In this document: piece by piece, positions 45,545 to 58,556 of the stretch
Numbering within the stretch: the first letter of the stretch is position 1
How the letters are laid out: each line of letters opens with the position of its first letter
NCBI GenBank assembly: GCA_964030785.1
Contig: OZ034968.1
Location: 39,776,186-39,840,185, forward strand
DNA from: Siderastrea siderea
Taxonomy: Eukaryota; Cnidaria; Anthozoa; Scleractinia; Rhizangiidae
DNA: 64,000 nt
Direction of reading: 5' to 3'
The notes under the pieces: model-generated
Told to the model about the DNA's origin: nothing
Databases searched by the model: none
What the model saw: the letters and a program-made list of their open reading frames with translations, nothing else
Program-made: the position numbers and the translations under genes

Positions 45545-47700
45545 TTGCACAGTGTTGCATACCAGTAGCCCTACAAACTCAGGAAATATTGAAAAATATT
45601 TCATTTAACTGGGAGGGGAGAAACCTGCACTTCGGTAATGTGACAAGCAGAAAATTTTATGGAAGGTACTGGCACCTGCTTACAGCACACACTGCCAAAC
45701 AGAGCACGATCATTTCAGGGAGGTCGACAAACAGAAGAGGAAGTGCAACACAGCGAAGACTCTCCTGCATCCACCATCTTGCTGCTTTTAGCAATTTGAA
45801 CTTCCGTCTTTTAGTCATTAGTTATATATTTTGTTATTGTTATATATTTTAACGCAGGATCCACTGTAATTGGCCAGGCTGTAGTGGTCTCCCTGCCTAA
45901 TAATTTTTATGTATATGTGTTGTTTTCTTGCTAGGCGAAGCTAAATAAATTTAAATTTAAAATTAAATTTACATGTACTTTAACACCTTGCAAGGTATCA
46001 CCAAGTTAACCCAACAAGAGACCTGGCGATGTCATCACTCCCAGCTTTGTTCGCCTACAAGCTGAACAACACATGAGAAAGGCCAGGCAAGCAAGTGCTG
46101 TGAAGGCCCAGGAGTCCCAGATCTTGAACTATTACAAGGCATTACCAGCATTTCCAAACACAGTCGTACCACATAGGTATCTTATGAGATACTCCAGATA
46201 ATACCAGGTACATCTTCAGAGTATAAGCGATTTCCTTGTCTGTGGTGAAGGTGTTTGGTGGCAGCATGTTGTGTCTGGAGTGGAGTTTCTCGGTGGTCCA
46301 GGCCAGCTTAGTTTCAGACCTAAAGGACCTTCCCTCCACCATTTCAGGTCGAGCAACCTTAGTTTAGAAGAGCAACATCTCAAGTAATGTTGGGATTTAT
46401 GCCTTGCTCGAGAAGACATCAAAATTCCCACAGTCATAAGATTGTATGGAGGTAATGGTGATTGCATTCAGAGAAAGTTGCAAAGGGGGATCATATATTA
46501 AGTCCTGGGTGCCATCAGCCAAAGCAGATAGCAAGAAAGCTCTGCAAGATCATTGCAAAACTTCTCGGGAAGACAAATGACGTTCTACTGTTCGATCGAG
46601 CAAGAAAAGACCTGCAGTGCCACCCCAAGAGTACATTTCACCAAGACAAGTAAGAAAACCTTCTTACACAGGTGCAGACAAAAATTCTGGCAGAACACAT
46701 TTCTTTGAAAAAAAGAACAAAACAACCAGGAGAAAGAATTTTGCCTGAAGCATGACTTTCGTGTAAAAAAATTTCAACAATGTGAAAGAAGATGGTTTTT
46801 ATGTAAGGACCTTCTCAAACACTGGAAGACTACAGTTCATTTGTAGACAAGGTTTAGGGCCAAAATACAGGGTTTCAGTAATGGCTTTGTACAGGGCAAA
46901 TGTAAAGGCTGTGATCACAATTTCGCCATTTTTTGTACTGGAGTTTCTCCATTTAAAAAGAAAGTTAAAATAATAAATTATGGCCCACCAGCGAAAACAT
47001 AATGACGAATGATAAATTTGTTCCCTACCTAAGACATTGAAACTCCTGATAAATACATGTCCCAAAGCATATAACTTAGTTTTTTATTTCATTTGCAGAA
47101 ATGTAAAATAATTACACTATAACTTTATTGAGCCTGTGTAGACAAGATTCGCATGAGATCACAGTGTAAATTACGAAACAGCTGGAAATTTATAATAGCT
47201 TAACCATCTGTCTAACCATCTGAGGTGTAAATATTGCCACGTAAATGTACAATTGCACACATCCATGGCAGCCATCCAGAAACTAATTACAGGAAAGAAT
47301 CTTTAGATTGCTTATTGGAAAACCCTCGTTGTGTTAGAACCTCGCAATACAGGCAACCAACAGACATACAAGTTTGTTTGAGATATTCTCCTAACAAAAC
47401 TAAAGAAAATGCAAGGGGGCTAGTTGGGAGAACATCGAAGAAAACCAGTTTCGCCAGCACATGGGCTAATAAATAAAACATAAACACAGCCAAAACACTC
47501 GTAAATGGAAAGTGTGCCACTTTGAATGGTTCTTAATATAAAAATTGTAAACAGAAGTTTTAAATTTTTGATAGCTGTATGAAAAGACCTTAAGCAAAAT
47601 AGAAAAGAAAATAAGAAGAACCGACTTATTGCGTGAATGTGTGCTGCGAACCCCGTCATATCCTCCTCCAAAATATATTGGACCAGATGCTTAAACAATT
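45545..47700. repeat. Segmental tandem duplication, unit 1
   Basis: Starts TGTTGCATACCAGTAGCCCTAC and matches unit 2 from about 47702 closely. It is interrupted by a short insertion at about 45753-45965. A unique segment lies at about 46455-47120, and the shared 3' part lies at about 47125-47460. Sequence near 47461-47630 is also unique. Confidence 0.75.
45753..45965 (+). mobile_element. Short retroposon tail inserted in duplication unit 1
   Basis: Unit 2 lacks this segment. It ends in an A/T-rich tail (AAATAAATTTAAATTTAAAA) after TTGCTAGGCGAAGCTAAATAA, which looks like the 3' end of a LINE or SINE. It inserted after the duplication, or was lost from unit 2. Confidence 0.5.
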
Positions 47701-49060
47701 TTCATTTATTGTATACCGGTAACCCTACAAATTCAGGAAATCTCGAAAAATATTTCACCAAAGTAGGAGGGGAGAAACCCGCACTTTGGTAATGTGACAA
47801 GCAGAAAAGTTTATGGAAGGTACTGGCATGCGCTTACAGCACACGCTGCCAAACAGAGGACGATCATTTCTGGGAGGTCGTTAAACACAGAAGAGGAAGG
47901 AAGGCACTTTAACACCTTGCAAGGTATCACCAAATTAAACAACAAGAGACCTGGTGATGTCATCCTTCCCAGCTTTGTTCGCCTACAAGCTGAACAACAC
48001 ATGAGAAAGGCCAGGCAAGCAAGTGCTGTGAAGGCCCAGGAGTCCCAGAGCTTAAAATATTATAAGGCATTACCAGCATTTCCAAACACAGTCGTACCAC
48101 ATAGGTATCTTATGAGATACCCCAGATAATACCAGGTACATCTTCAGAGTATAAGCGATTTCCTTGTCTGTGGTGAAGGTGTTTGGTGGCAGCATGTTGT
48201 GTCTGGAGTGGAGTTTCTCGATGGTCCAGGCCAGCTTAGTTTCAGACCTCAAGGACCTTCCCTCCACCATTTCAGGTCGAGCAACCTTAGTTTAGAACAG
48301 CAACACCTCAAGCAATGTTGGGATATGTGCCTTGCTCGAGAAGACATCAAAGTTCCCACAGAGTCACAAGATCGTATGGAGGTAATGGTGGTCATTCAAG
48401 TGATGCACACCAATTCTTTAGATGATGGCGATGACGACGACCAAGGTCACAACCTTGACGACAACGAAGAATATGAGGAGGCAGATGGCAATATCGAAGA
48501 ACAAGTAGAAAGTGTAGAGCTCAGTTTAAAGGGAGCTTGTTCTGTTGATGATGAAGAGCTTAGCATGTTTGATGACAAAGATGGTAACGGCAATGATAAT
48601 GATGATGATGGAAGTAACAAGGGACTAGAAATATCCAATGCCTCCTCAATTGCCATATCACAAGAATACCAATTGCCCATGGTAAATAGCCTTGATATCC
48701 AAAATCCCCCAACAAATGACAGCCCTGTCAGTACACCTCAGAGCCTGTGTAGACAAGATTCACATGAGATTACAGTGTAAATTACAAAACAGCTGGAAAT
48801 TTATAATAGCTTAACCATCTGTCTAACCATCTGAGGTGTAAATACTTCAACATAAATGTACAATTGCACACATCCATGGCAGCCATGCAGAAACTAATTA
48901 CATGAAAGCATCTGGAAAACCCTCGTTGTGTTAGAACCTCGCAATAGAGGCAACCAATGGACGTACAAGTTTGTTTGAGATATTCTCCTAACAAAACTAA
49001 AGAAAATGCAAGGGGGCTAGTTGGGAGAACATTGAAGAAAATCAGTTTATCCATCTGAGG
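47701..49060. repeat. Segmental tandem duplication, unit 2
   Basis: Close copy of unit 1 without the retroposon tail. It contains the longest reading frame of the repeated gene tail and then the shared 3' part (CCTGTGTAGACAAGATTC) at about 48747-49045. Confidence 0.75.
47794..48780 (+). pseudogene. C-terminal part of an unknown protein, in the duplicated segment
   Basis: Frame 47794-48129 (TSRKVYGRYWHALTAHAAKQ) ends at TAA after YLMRYPR. A second frame covering 48199-48780 (VCGEGVWWQHVVSGVEFLDG upstream) continues in the same sense and ends in an Asp/Glu/Asn-rich tail to TAA 48780. The sequence AGATAATACCAG with the stop is shared by unit 1 near 46198, so the stop predates the duplication or is not read as I assume. 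The protein family is not recognised; the low-complexity acidic tail gives no function. Confidence 0.45.
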
Positions 49061-49079
49061 TGTAAATATTTAACCTTCT

Positions 49080-49410
49080 GAGGTTAAACCATCTGAGTTT
49101 TAACCATCTGAGGTGTTAATATTGCCACGTGGATGTACAATTGCACACATCCATTGCAGCAATCCAGAAACTAATTACACGAAAGCATCTTTAGATTGCT
49201 TATTGGAAAATCCTTGTTGTGTTAGAACTTCGCAATACAGGCAACCAATGGACGTACAAGTTTGTTTGAGATATTCTCCTGACATAGCTAAAGAAAATGC
49301 AAGGGGGCTAGTTGGGAGAACATCGAAGAAAGAACGTGTGTTGCGAGTCCCATCATATCCTCCTCCAAAACATATTTGACCAGATGCTTAAACAATTTCA
49401 TTTAGTCGCC
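49080..49410. repeat. Segmental tandem duplication, partial unit 3
   Basis: Only the 3' part is present (ACCATCTGAGGTGTTAATAT to CATATTTGACCAGATGCTT). Small repeats of ACCATCTGAGGT lie at the unit 2/3 junction near 49050-49110 and may mark the recombination point. Confidence 0.7.
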
Positions 49411-51287
49411 TGTGAGGGGACTCCAAAGCCAAATGACTTCCATAATTCTTAACGGAAGACACCACCATCCAGACTGAAATAATACAGTTCGTACAAACAC
49501 CACCACCAAGACAATTTTAGCTTACTACAACACTAACGCTGCCATTTTTTCCCGTTTGCTAAATGCTTGGCAACCGCCCACTAAAAAATAGTTGAAGCCA
49601 TGCCTTAATTTTCTTGAGATTTCATAATTGGTTTGGGCCCCATTAAATCCTAACATTTTTATCCTTGACTGAATTGAGCTTCTCTAATCTGCATAGCAGG
49701 CGCATGAGATACATTGGAAGGTAAATAAGAATGGCAACTAACAGTGCCAGTAAGGGAGAATCGGGGAAGAAGGACGACTGAAGGACAGTACGACACACGG
49801 CTCATACAGTTAAAGTCACTTACTACTTAATATAATATAAAGTATATAATTAGATGTTTTAATTAGAAATTGAGTAAGCCGTTTCATTCTAGATTCCTGT
49901 CAAAACTTTCTTGTCAGTGGAAACCTGATCAGATGAACATGTGCGGTATGAGTAATAATAATCTTACATGCGAGTTGTGCAACACAGTCTTTCCTTCCAC
50001 ACTACGATAAGTTCTGCTGTAAACCCCTTACAAACTCGACTCCTGAAAACCTAACGAGAAAAAGACAGATCCGAGACTCTGAGACGTAAAAAAAACACAA
50101 AAAAGAGACTTTGAGCCTTGCCAAAACCACTTCCGAGATTGGGCCAAAATTTCCCGAGACCCAGTTTTTCTAGGTACCATTCGCCACCCCTTGATATAAG
50201 GAGGAATTATCCCAATTCACGGAGGTAACTATGTCATGCACACTACTTAATTTTATAACCAGGAGTATCAGATAGAGGAGGGCAGTTGGACATAGTGCTA
50301 ACTGTGCCAGAAAATAGACACAACACACTCGTCAGAGGGTAGTTTGCGTCATAACAGTAGCACTGCCATCTAGGTCTAACAATATGGTAGCAATTTCAAA
50401 AATTGTACATAGGGGAAGCATCGCGATTTCATGTGACACCAAGTCACATTTTTCCCTTAGATTTTTGCACGCTACACTCTTGGAGAAATGTCTTAGACAG
50501 TCAGTTGTGCAGTGCTTTGGAGAAGAAAGCGATTCATTGGAAATAACTGAGGAAGGATGCGGTTGTCAAGTTGTGAAACTTCAAGTGGACCAAAAGTCAC
50601 CATCAAAGATGAAGTGATTCTTCTTTTAAATACAATACGAATGTTGCAAAGAATTCAAAGAGCAAAGAAAAAGGTTGGCGTGTAACATAATGTAGTAGTG
50701 ACCCTAGTAACGGCACCTTTTTTTTCATCCTATGATTAATATACTTGTCATAAAACATGTGAACAAAGCTTGTTTTCAGACCCGCAGCATTGCAGTAGCA
50801 ATGTTACATACAACTGATAAACGGTGATACTAAGAAACTTGCTGCTGTTATTTCTTTTTTGTCATTCTTTGCTTAACAAAGCTACTAAATTGAAGTAAGG
50901 GAATCTATTTGGCCTGATGTAATAGACAATTATAATCAGCGTGCAGGAATAACTTTTGTAAGCAAGAAACAGTTGCCATATAAACGAAACGTAAGTTGAG
51001 TATTTGATTCGACCTATTTCTTCCCGACATTCTTCCACTAGATCATTTCATGGCTGAGTGGTAGCTCGGAGAAATGGAGCAAGGAGCTGTATTACAAGCA
51101 GGTTGTTGAGGAAAATCTACAATGAAGGAAAGGAAAGGGATTTCTCACGATAGAATCAACTGGCAGCAAGTGTTAAAGTAGACAATGGCACTTAGACTGG
51201 TTGACATAAAATTAAACTGACAGGGCGTCCTTTCTCTATAAAATCCAAATGAAGTAATGGTCCCAGAGTAAACCTAACTTACCAAAA
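49411..51287. other. Gene-poor stretch
   Basis: No supported gene is seen. Short frames such as 50384-50617 have no recognisable domain. Confidence 0.3.
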
Positions 51288-51893
51288 ATGGTGAGAATGA
51301 TCCCAGTAAAACTCAAACTAACAAACCTAACAAGAGAAACGACAAAACACTATCTGGTCATCGTAAGGGACCTTCTACTTAGTTGTAAAACTTGGAGAGA
51401 GATCAACAATCAGGAAGCGTATGCTTTACCAGGGCTCACGAGTGTACTTGAAATTTTATACTGCAGTGGTTGGAAAAATCTGCCGTTGACATCTTCCAAG
51501 GACTCGTTTATCCTAAAGATTGCCAGCTATCCCTATGATCCACTCACACAACTACACACCATCGATGGAAAGTTGACCAAGGATTCTATTAGGCGTGGCC
51601 AGTGTGAAGCACTTAAACTTTATTCTGCTGAAGGTTACAGTGGCAGTTATATCCTTTCTCGATCCCAAAAAGTTAACAGATGCCCAAAACATGTAAGACA
51701 GAAAGTCGGGTTAAGAGAAAGTGGTCTATGTCCGGTAAATGTTGTACATAAAGCCCCTGGAGATATTGGCGATGAGCTAGATCGTTACTCTGTCACTGTC
51801 AGCCATAACCATGGCATACCAGGCCCACACACTATTCCCACATTGGCGAGAGAAGACATAAGATCAGCTTTTATAGCAGACGCTAGCCTCTGA
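51288..51893 (+). CDS. Unknown ORF of 201 codons
   Basis: ATG at 51288 to TGA at 51893 gives a soluble-looking protein beginning MVRMIPVKLKLTNLTRETTK. It has no clear signal peptide, membrane segment or known motif. Splice-like sites are not obvious. Base composition is similar to the surroundings. It may be a real single-exon gene, a piece of an element, or chance. Confidence 0.3.
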   Translation: MVRMIPVKLKLTNLTRETTKHYLVIVRDLLLSCKTWREINNQEAYALPGLTSVLEILYCSGWKNLPLTSSKDSFILKIASYPYDPLTQLHTIDGKLTKDSIRRGQCEALKLYSAEGYSGSYILSRSQKVNRCPKHVRQKVGLRESGLCPVNVVHKAPGDIGDELDRYSVTVSHNHGIPGPHTIPTLAREDIRSAFIADASL

Positions 51894-53736
51894 TACTCAA
51901 AAAGGTGTTGTAGTTTTTTATCAAGCAAACGGTAATCATTAAGGTTAAGGATTTAGCCTCGCTGTGCACAGGTCCTAGAAAAGCATTTGTTCAAAACTAG
52001 GATAGCAGTCATATACAGAGGACATCCAGGAATAGGAAGGTGTGAAAGGGAGCAAACAAAGAGCGAGTGGATGCTGTGTGTAGCTAGCTGACATGTGTTA
52101 AAAGACCTTGTTTTGGCCTTTGTGACGATTGAACACTAGAACCAAAAAACAATTCTTGTAATCCTTAAAGAATGTGCCATTCATTGATTTAATTTATTCA
52201 AAAATGCATTTGACATCTATAAAATTCTCTTCAGGAAATGGATTGCCATATATGCCTTCTGATGTGTCAGTGGTTGTGGCAAACATATCCAGGGTTACAC
52301 AAGTCAAACACAGTGTTACCGAAGTAAGTGGTGGATTGTCGGGTCTGTTGCCTATTCTTACCTTCGACAAAGAGGTGAAGGACAGATTAGAAGATGTCAG
52401 TAAGGGGTGTATTTTATTGCTGCACATACACTAATCAATTTAGGATAGTTGTGTGCCAAAATGTCTTAAACCCTGACCCTGTTTAAGGAAAAATCATTAC
52501 AGATTGGCCGCTTTGTAAGACCCAGAAAAATGACATTATTTAAGGGAAAAGCGATGACACAAAATGGTTTACACAGCTACATTTTATAGTGAACCAGAAC
52601 CATTCTAGAGTGAACCTCGTTGAATCGTTCTTTAGTACGTTGACACGCTAGATTAGAAGAATACCCTTTTTACGGACTTAAGACCTCAAAAACCATACCA
52701 TATCCCTTGGCAATAAAATCTCAAAATGGTAACCTAAAATATGGGAGTCCCCGGTGTTTGTATGTTCATTTTTATAATGTGATTTGGCGTGGTCAAAACG
52801 TAGTATGAATGGAAATGTACAAGATATTCAGTATTTGCATTCACCCATTCATTGGCACTTCAAGATTTTCCCAGGCATTATAAAAAAAGTGAGTTTTTTT
52901 ATTTTTTGCAGTTGTCAATCCACACAAGTCACCTTTGTGCAAGTTCCATGATATAAATTTCTGTCTTCAGGCCAATGCTTTGAAGACGAGTTATCAAGAA
53001 GCAGAGAATAGAAAGAACATGTGTGCACGTGTTCAGGGCTTTGGTACTCTTTCAATTTTATTCATGGACTTCTACCAGAATGAAATGATCATACAGAAAT
53101 AATTGTGTAGTTTGCAGAAAAGGCTCCCTGATGGGTCCCAAGTTAGGGACGGGTTGCCAATCATCAGTGCTGCCGCAACAAAGGTCTTCCTCCAGATTTG
53201 TTCACAGTACAAGACCGATACTGCCAAGAGGAGAATAAATGTAATGAGATAGAAACGTATCCCACAGAGCTTTCTGATGGACTTTCTGATGAGAGGGACC
53301 ACGATGAAACTGTGACTGACATTGTACATGTGTAGAATGAATTGCTAAAGTTAAATACTGAACTTTAATGCCCTCCTGTCTCCCTTGAGATCAACAACAT
53401 CATCAGTTCTATGAAGACTGTTAAACCAGCGAGTCTGTTTGCGGAAGAAAAACTGTTGTTAAAAAAACACGGAAGAAGGGCTCTACAAGATTGCTGCCTT
53501 CATTAACTTGCTATGGCTTCATTTGTATGAGGTGTTCAAAGAATATATCACTGAAAACTGAAAATACAGACGAGGTCATAATGAACATTTCCCAGGCAGG
53601 ATTCACAGATTGTACCATGAAACTGCACCAGTTTCCTTAAGACCAGCTCCGCGTAACTATGGAAAATAGCCAAAAATGGAATTTTGCTAAACTTGGCCAG
53701 AATGATGCCCTTGGGGTACTAGTTACAGAAATATTA
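51894..53736. other. Gene-poor stretch with scattered exon-like frames
   Basis: Frames at 52174-52434 and about 52970-53100 (ANALKTSYQEAENRKNMCAR) are open but unrecognised. They may belong with the 201-codon frame just upstream as a decayed gene, which I cannot show. Confidence 0.3.
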
Positions 53737-53742
53737 GTGTAA

Positions 53743-54454
53743 AGGCCGACACACAAGAAGGGTTTCGCTCCTGGAGCATGCTCCAGGGGCATGCTCCTGG
53801 AGCAAAGCTCCTTCATGTGCATTAACGATTTCACGGGTATAATCGATCCTCAGGAGCAGAATTTACACCCTGCAAAATGCTCCATGATATTAAACGGGTT
53901 AAATATTCTGGAGCAAGATCCGGGAGCAAATTGAGCAAACTTGAAAATGCTCCCTCGTGTCTACTGACACTTTTTTGTTGAGCGTGGATTACACAGCAAA
54001 TGTACAACATTATCCAATCAAATTAGCCAATTTTTTCATCCACAATTCCTTTGGAATTCTTGCTCAAAATTCAAAATGGCGTCCGAAAATGTTGAGCTTG
54101 AGATACAGCGAGCGGATGGTCGAAAAAACGAGGAACCTGCTCGCAGTGTCACCAATTCACGACTTGTTATCCACTTGTACAGAGAAAACCTAGTGTTATA
54201 CCATAAAAATCATAGACTATGGAAATAAAGCCGTAACAAAGAAAGTGTTTGCACCAATACTGAATTTTTGAACTAGCTTCCAAGCCCTTGTCTGGTGAAT
54301 ATCGGCTAACCCAAAGCAAGTTTGTTTTGTTTGCTCCCTCGTGTGTACTATAATTTGGAGCAAGCTCCCGCAGTGTGCGCCCTCGTGTGCACTGGTTGTG
54401 CAAATTGACCTTGGAGCATGCTCCGGGAGCAAAACCCTTCGTGTGTATCGGCCT
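53743..54454. mobile_element. 712-bp PIF/Harbinger-like MITE rich in GGAGC palindromes
   Basis: Inverted ends AGGCCGACACACAAGAAGGG and AGGCCGATACACACGAAGGG (other strand) are flanked by TAA at 53740-53742 and 54455-54457. The TWA duplication and GGCCGA start resemble the Harbinger end at 11545. Repeated GGAGCATGCTCC palindromes lie next to both ends. No coding is recognised. Confidence 0.75.
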
Positions 54455-54457
54455 TAA

Positions 54458-55816
54458 GCTCGATCGGGCAATCATTGATTTTGTAAAGCAATTTTTTCTT
54501 CTCAGTGCTTAAAACCTGCCAAAATTGGGCTAAAATGAGAGGCATATTGAGCACCGTACTTTCGTAAATGAAGTTTGACAACAAAAACTAATTGTACCTC
54601 GTATTTGTACTTTACATCCTGCATACTTAGAGGTGGTTAGTTCGCAATTTGATAAGAAAACAAATATTTCACGAGATTGTGAAAATGATTACTCACGAGA
54701 GCCCGCAAAGGGCCAAAATTTAGCCTATTTTCAACTGCTCAAAATGCCTTCTGGTGCATGGATTTCGCCAAAAAGGCTTGTTTAGTCTGAAAGAGCAATC
54801 TTTCTTCTTCAAATACATGAAATAAAATTTTTGGGTAAATAAAATCGTGAGCGCTAAGGCAGCGAAGTAAATACAGCAATATGTCTTCAAAAATTGACCT
54901 CTCACCCCAGTGTAACGAAACTGATAATTGCATAAGGTGGCAAACTTTTCGCTATTTTCAAACTTTCTTCTAGAGATATCGATCCAAAATAGGTCTAGGT
55001 AAAAACTATTTTGAAGTTCTAAGTCTTGCAGAAGCTATGAAGCGGTTAAAAATCACATTTTCACCACATAAATCACTTTGTTTACTGAGAACTGAACATT
55101 AACAAATTCCAGTGAAATTGGAGTGCGTGGACTATACGTCAATGGCACAGAAACGATACTCACCTGCAGGATATTTGTTAGTTCGTCAGTCAATGTAGCT
55201 TGATAGAGCAGAATGACTTTTAAAAAGAGGAACGGAGTCAAGATTTTGCAACCTTGAGTGAGAAGTACAAACGCTGTTAAATTCAATTACGTTCACGTGT
55301 CTACTGTCTGCATTGTTGCATTGTAGAGCAAAAGAACTGCCACGTTTCCACAGAGGACCCAAAACTGTGGGGGACGTTGGGGTTTGTGGTATTGCCGTAA
55401 TGGCCAGTTTTTCATGCGGTATTTTGGTAATTCTGATCTAAAATTGCGTTATTCTCAAAACCTGCGGGATTTGGTTTTTAGCATTTTGGTCGGTATTTAA
55501 AATTATTTTCTCGTAATTTTCGACCCTCTCAGATCTTTTTCCAGTTTCTTGTCGTTTCGGAAACAGCTGCGGAAACGTTTTCAAAACAGCTCTAAGGTCC
55601 TCTGATCCGTCACGCATGTTTATATTAGTCATATTACATGAAACGTGACAACAATTTGATCGCTTGGACAACCAATTAAAAGTCACGGCACTGAGGTATG
55701 TCACACACCGACTTTTAATATTTAATATCGATCGACCTTTGTTGACCCCCACCAAGGGGTCTACAAGATCACGTCCAAACCATGTGCTTTGCCAGACAGA
55801 GCAGGCATTATTCAAC
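54458..55816. other. Gene-poor stretch
   Basis: No supported gene is seen. A GCGGTATTTTGGTAATTC-type repetitive phrase occurs near 55415-55500. Confidence 0.3.
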
Positions 55817-56005
55817 ATGGCTGTGGCAGCAACATCCGAGATCGCGACGAGGGAAGTCGAAGTGGTTGTCATCGATTGTATGGCTCTGTTTCACGAAGAG
55901 GGAAAAGGTAGCGAGAATAACCGGAAAAAAAACAAGTTCAGGTGTCGGGTGAACAAAGACGAAAAATGGCTCACCAAGTATAGGGAGAGCATTAGAAAAG
56001 TTTAA
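55817..56005 (+). CDS. Unknown short ORF
   Basis: ATG at 55817 (MAVAATSEIATREVEVVVID) to TAA 56005, about 62 residues with a basic C-terminus. The ATGGCTG context resembles other starts here. No family is recognised. Confidence 0.2.
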   Translation: MAVAATSEIATREVEVVVIDCMALFHEEGKGSENNRKKNKFRCRVNKDEKWLTKYRESIRKV

Positions 56006-56098
56006 TTTGGATTGTTTCATTCAGTGCACATCACCAGGCACATCAAAATGGTGGAACCTGACTTGATTTGACATTATTCTGGCAATAAACGGTCTTAA

Positions 56099-56215
56099 AC
56101 GTATCTAATATCTATCTATATTAGGTTATACTAGATAGATTATCTATCTATCTATTTATCTAATATCTATCTACCGGTAATACGTATCTAATATGTATCT
56201 TAAACGTATCTAATA
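56099..56215. repeat. ATCT-type microsatellite
   Basis: Repeated ATCT, TATCT and ACGTATCTAAT units over about 115 bp. Confidence 0.85.
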
Positions 56216-58369
56216 GCTGATAAGGACAAAGTCAACAAGCAAACAATTACAGTGGCGGCGAGGTTTGTCTGTGGTAATGTGTGGCTTTATTTGATTTTAT
56301 GTCTTTCAAGATCTTTTCCCAGGAATGTGTGACTATGACTCCATGCTCTCGCGAGTGCAATGTGTTATGTATTAAGTAATTAAGTACTAAGTTGTCACAT
56401 TAACCCTGGCTCCCAGCCCTGGACACATTATTATGTCAAAGAATGCTCCAATTACAAGCAAAAGAAATCCCTTTAATATCGTGTCATCCTTCACAAATGA
56501 CAAATTTGTTAATGCCGACTGAGCTCTTCCTTCCTGAAATACGTTTGATTGCCTTCCTCGATGTGTTAATGTAGAATTGACCGCAATACTGATGCATGTT
56601 ACTTTAAGTGAATTTGCCGGAATCAGAAGCACCGTAATGATGCTGGGTTTAGGTGACAATCTTCGCGTGGAGCTAAATAAGTAGATAAAAGTATTTGAAA
56701 ACATCTTAAAATAACTCATGTTGTTCAATTGTTAATATGTTAAAACATTTTCACCGTACTTACAGGACTATGGCTTAGTTTTCATTCACACACTTTTTTA
56801 AAGAAGTTTGCTTCAACGTTTGTTTTTAAAAGGGAGACCAAGAAAAATGGGCATAAGGAGCGGATCTCAATTGAAACGGACCAGCAACGGGAGCTTGAGT
56901 TGCCCTCCATTTTAAATGGTCAGAACTAATTACAATGTATGTGGCTTGTTATTTATGTCTTATGGCCTATCTCCCTATAACACAGATATTTTCTCTTTTT
57001 TTGTCTATATTCCAGTTATTATTTACCCTACCAAGACTGTATTCTCCAGTAACTGCCCCACAACTGTGATAAAAGGGGCAGGCTCAAGCAAGACCTCGAA
57101 TACACCTTCAGCAACACCGTGCGATTTAACTGACGATGAAAAAGCAAAACTTGATGAACGTAAACTTTGTAACTATTTAAGTGTCATTGTCAGTAAGGAC
57201 CGGGCAGGGGCCACGGATCGAGATCGGCCGATTTCCTCCAACTTTTCAGTATTTTTTCTCTATCTGATAAGATAATGAATGGTGCTATTCTTACTGAAAT
57301 AAAATAAATTCTTCTGCGTTTTGACCACCCTCCCTAGTTTTGGCGTTATTTTGGCACTGTGAAAAGGGAATTTTAGGTCAACTTTCACGGCTAATTTCAC
57401 TTCCGTCGCATCGGCTTTGATAATTTGTACGAATTGTATTTATTTTAAGGCTTCTAAATAACCCATTTCTACAATATAAACAATTCTGGATGAAAAGATT
57501 CACTTTGTCCAGGTTCCAAATATTACCACTTTTGCGGTATCGGATGTAAGCAGAATTTTGGCAATTTTCAAAGATGATTTTCTCCATAGTGCGGCAGTTT
57601 ATTTTTAAACCCCAACTATTTCTTATTAGTATGTTTATCAATGTTGAGAAATCCAAAAACTCTCACTTGGCAGGTTAAAAATCTCGTTGTATGAGCTTTG
57701 TCACAACTTTGACCATATTTGCATAATGCTAGTTTTTATGGGGTAAAAAATCACGCATAGCTTGTTACAGATTGTACGTGTTTGTTGCATTTCTTTACTG
57801 CTGGACTGTTTCTGTGAACAACACATGGCATTCTCAGATCGCCTGGCATATTTTATTTGAGAATTTCATTTCAGTTGTTGTTATCGGAGAGTACATATGG
57901 TACTTTCAGTAAACCCGAAACATAATAACATTTTTGTGTCGTTCAGAACCGAAAGCAAAGAGAGAAAGGAAATAAGGAAGGAGATCACAAAACGTCAAAC
58001 TCTCCTTGCTTGATATATTGGAGCATTTCTGTTATTTTAAAGAATTTCGATCGATTCGTAAAAGTAAACAATGAAAATCCTCTCAACCACGGCTGACAGC
58101 TGTTGTCAATTATTTTGTTAATGTCAACTTTGTGTAATTTGATACCGTTCTGTCAGAGCTTACCCATAGTGTGTGTCAGTGTGTGGTTTATAGCCTACAG
58201 AAACATGACTGCATCGCTAACTTGTTCGTTTAGTTCTACTGATTCTGCCTGTGGTTTTGAGGGAAAAGGGTCGCAGATTGTACCCCTATAAGCTTGTAAG
58301 TTGGACATGACTCCACATCTGTTAAGCCTCAGGGTGAGCTCAGGGCAGTGAGACGACAATATTAGCAAA
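56216..58369. other. Gene-poor stretch
   Basis: Short frames (for example 56916-57275) show no recognisable domain. Nothing here is called. Confidence 0.3.
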
Positions 58370-58556
58370 GATGACCTGATCCTGAATCGAGCTGGACACT
58401 TTGCTGCTACCAATGAGGGCAAAATTTCAATGACAATATGCCCGAGGCATAGAAAGAAGCTCACGACAGTTTGGGCTGGTAGAAAGACTGGAACACTTGC
58501 ATGTATTCAAGCCACCAAAGGCCGCAAAAAAGTATCAAGAAAGCGCGCCACGTAAA
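58370..58556 (+). pseudogene. Fragment of an unknown Cys/His protein (ICPRHRKK motif)
   Basis: The frame reads LILNRAGHFAATNEGKISMT then ICPRHRKKLTTVW. C-x2-H phrases like this occur in an uncharacterised cnidarian family, by my recollection only. It ends at a TAA after KKVSRKRAT. Confidence 0.25.

Noticed and set aside
46142..48270. Two near-identical minus-strand frames (46142-46342 and 48070-48270)
   Set aside because: They are antisense to the duplicated plus-strand gene tail; their similarity comes from the segmental duplication.
51288..53340. A single multi-exon gene joining the frames at 51288, 52174 and 52970
   Set aside because: Splice sites and phases could not be matched and no family was recognised.
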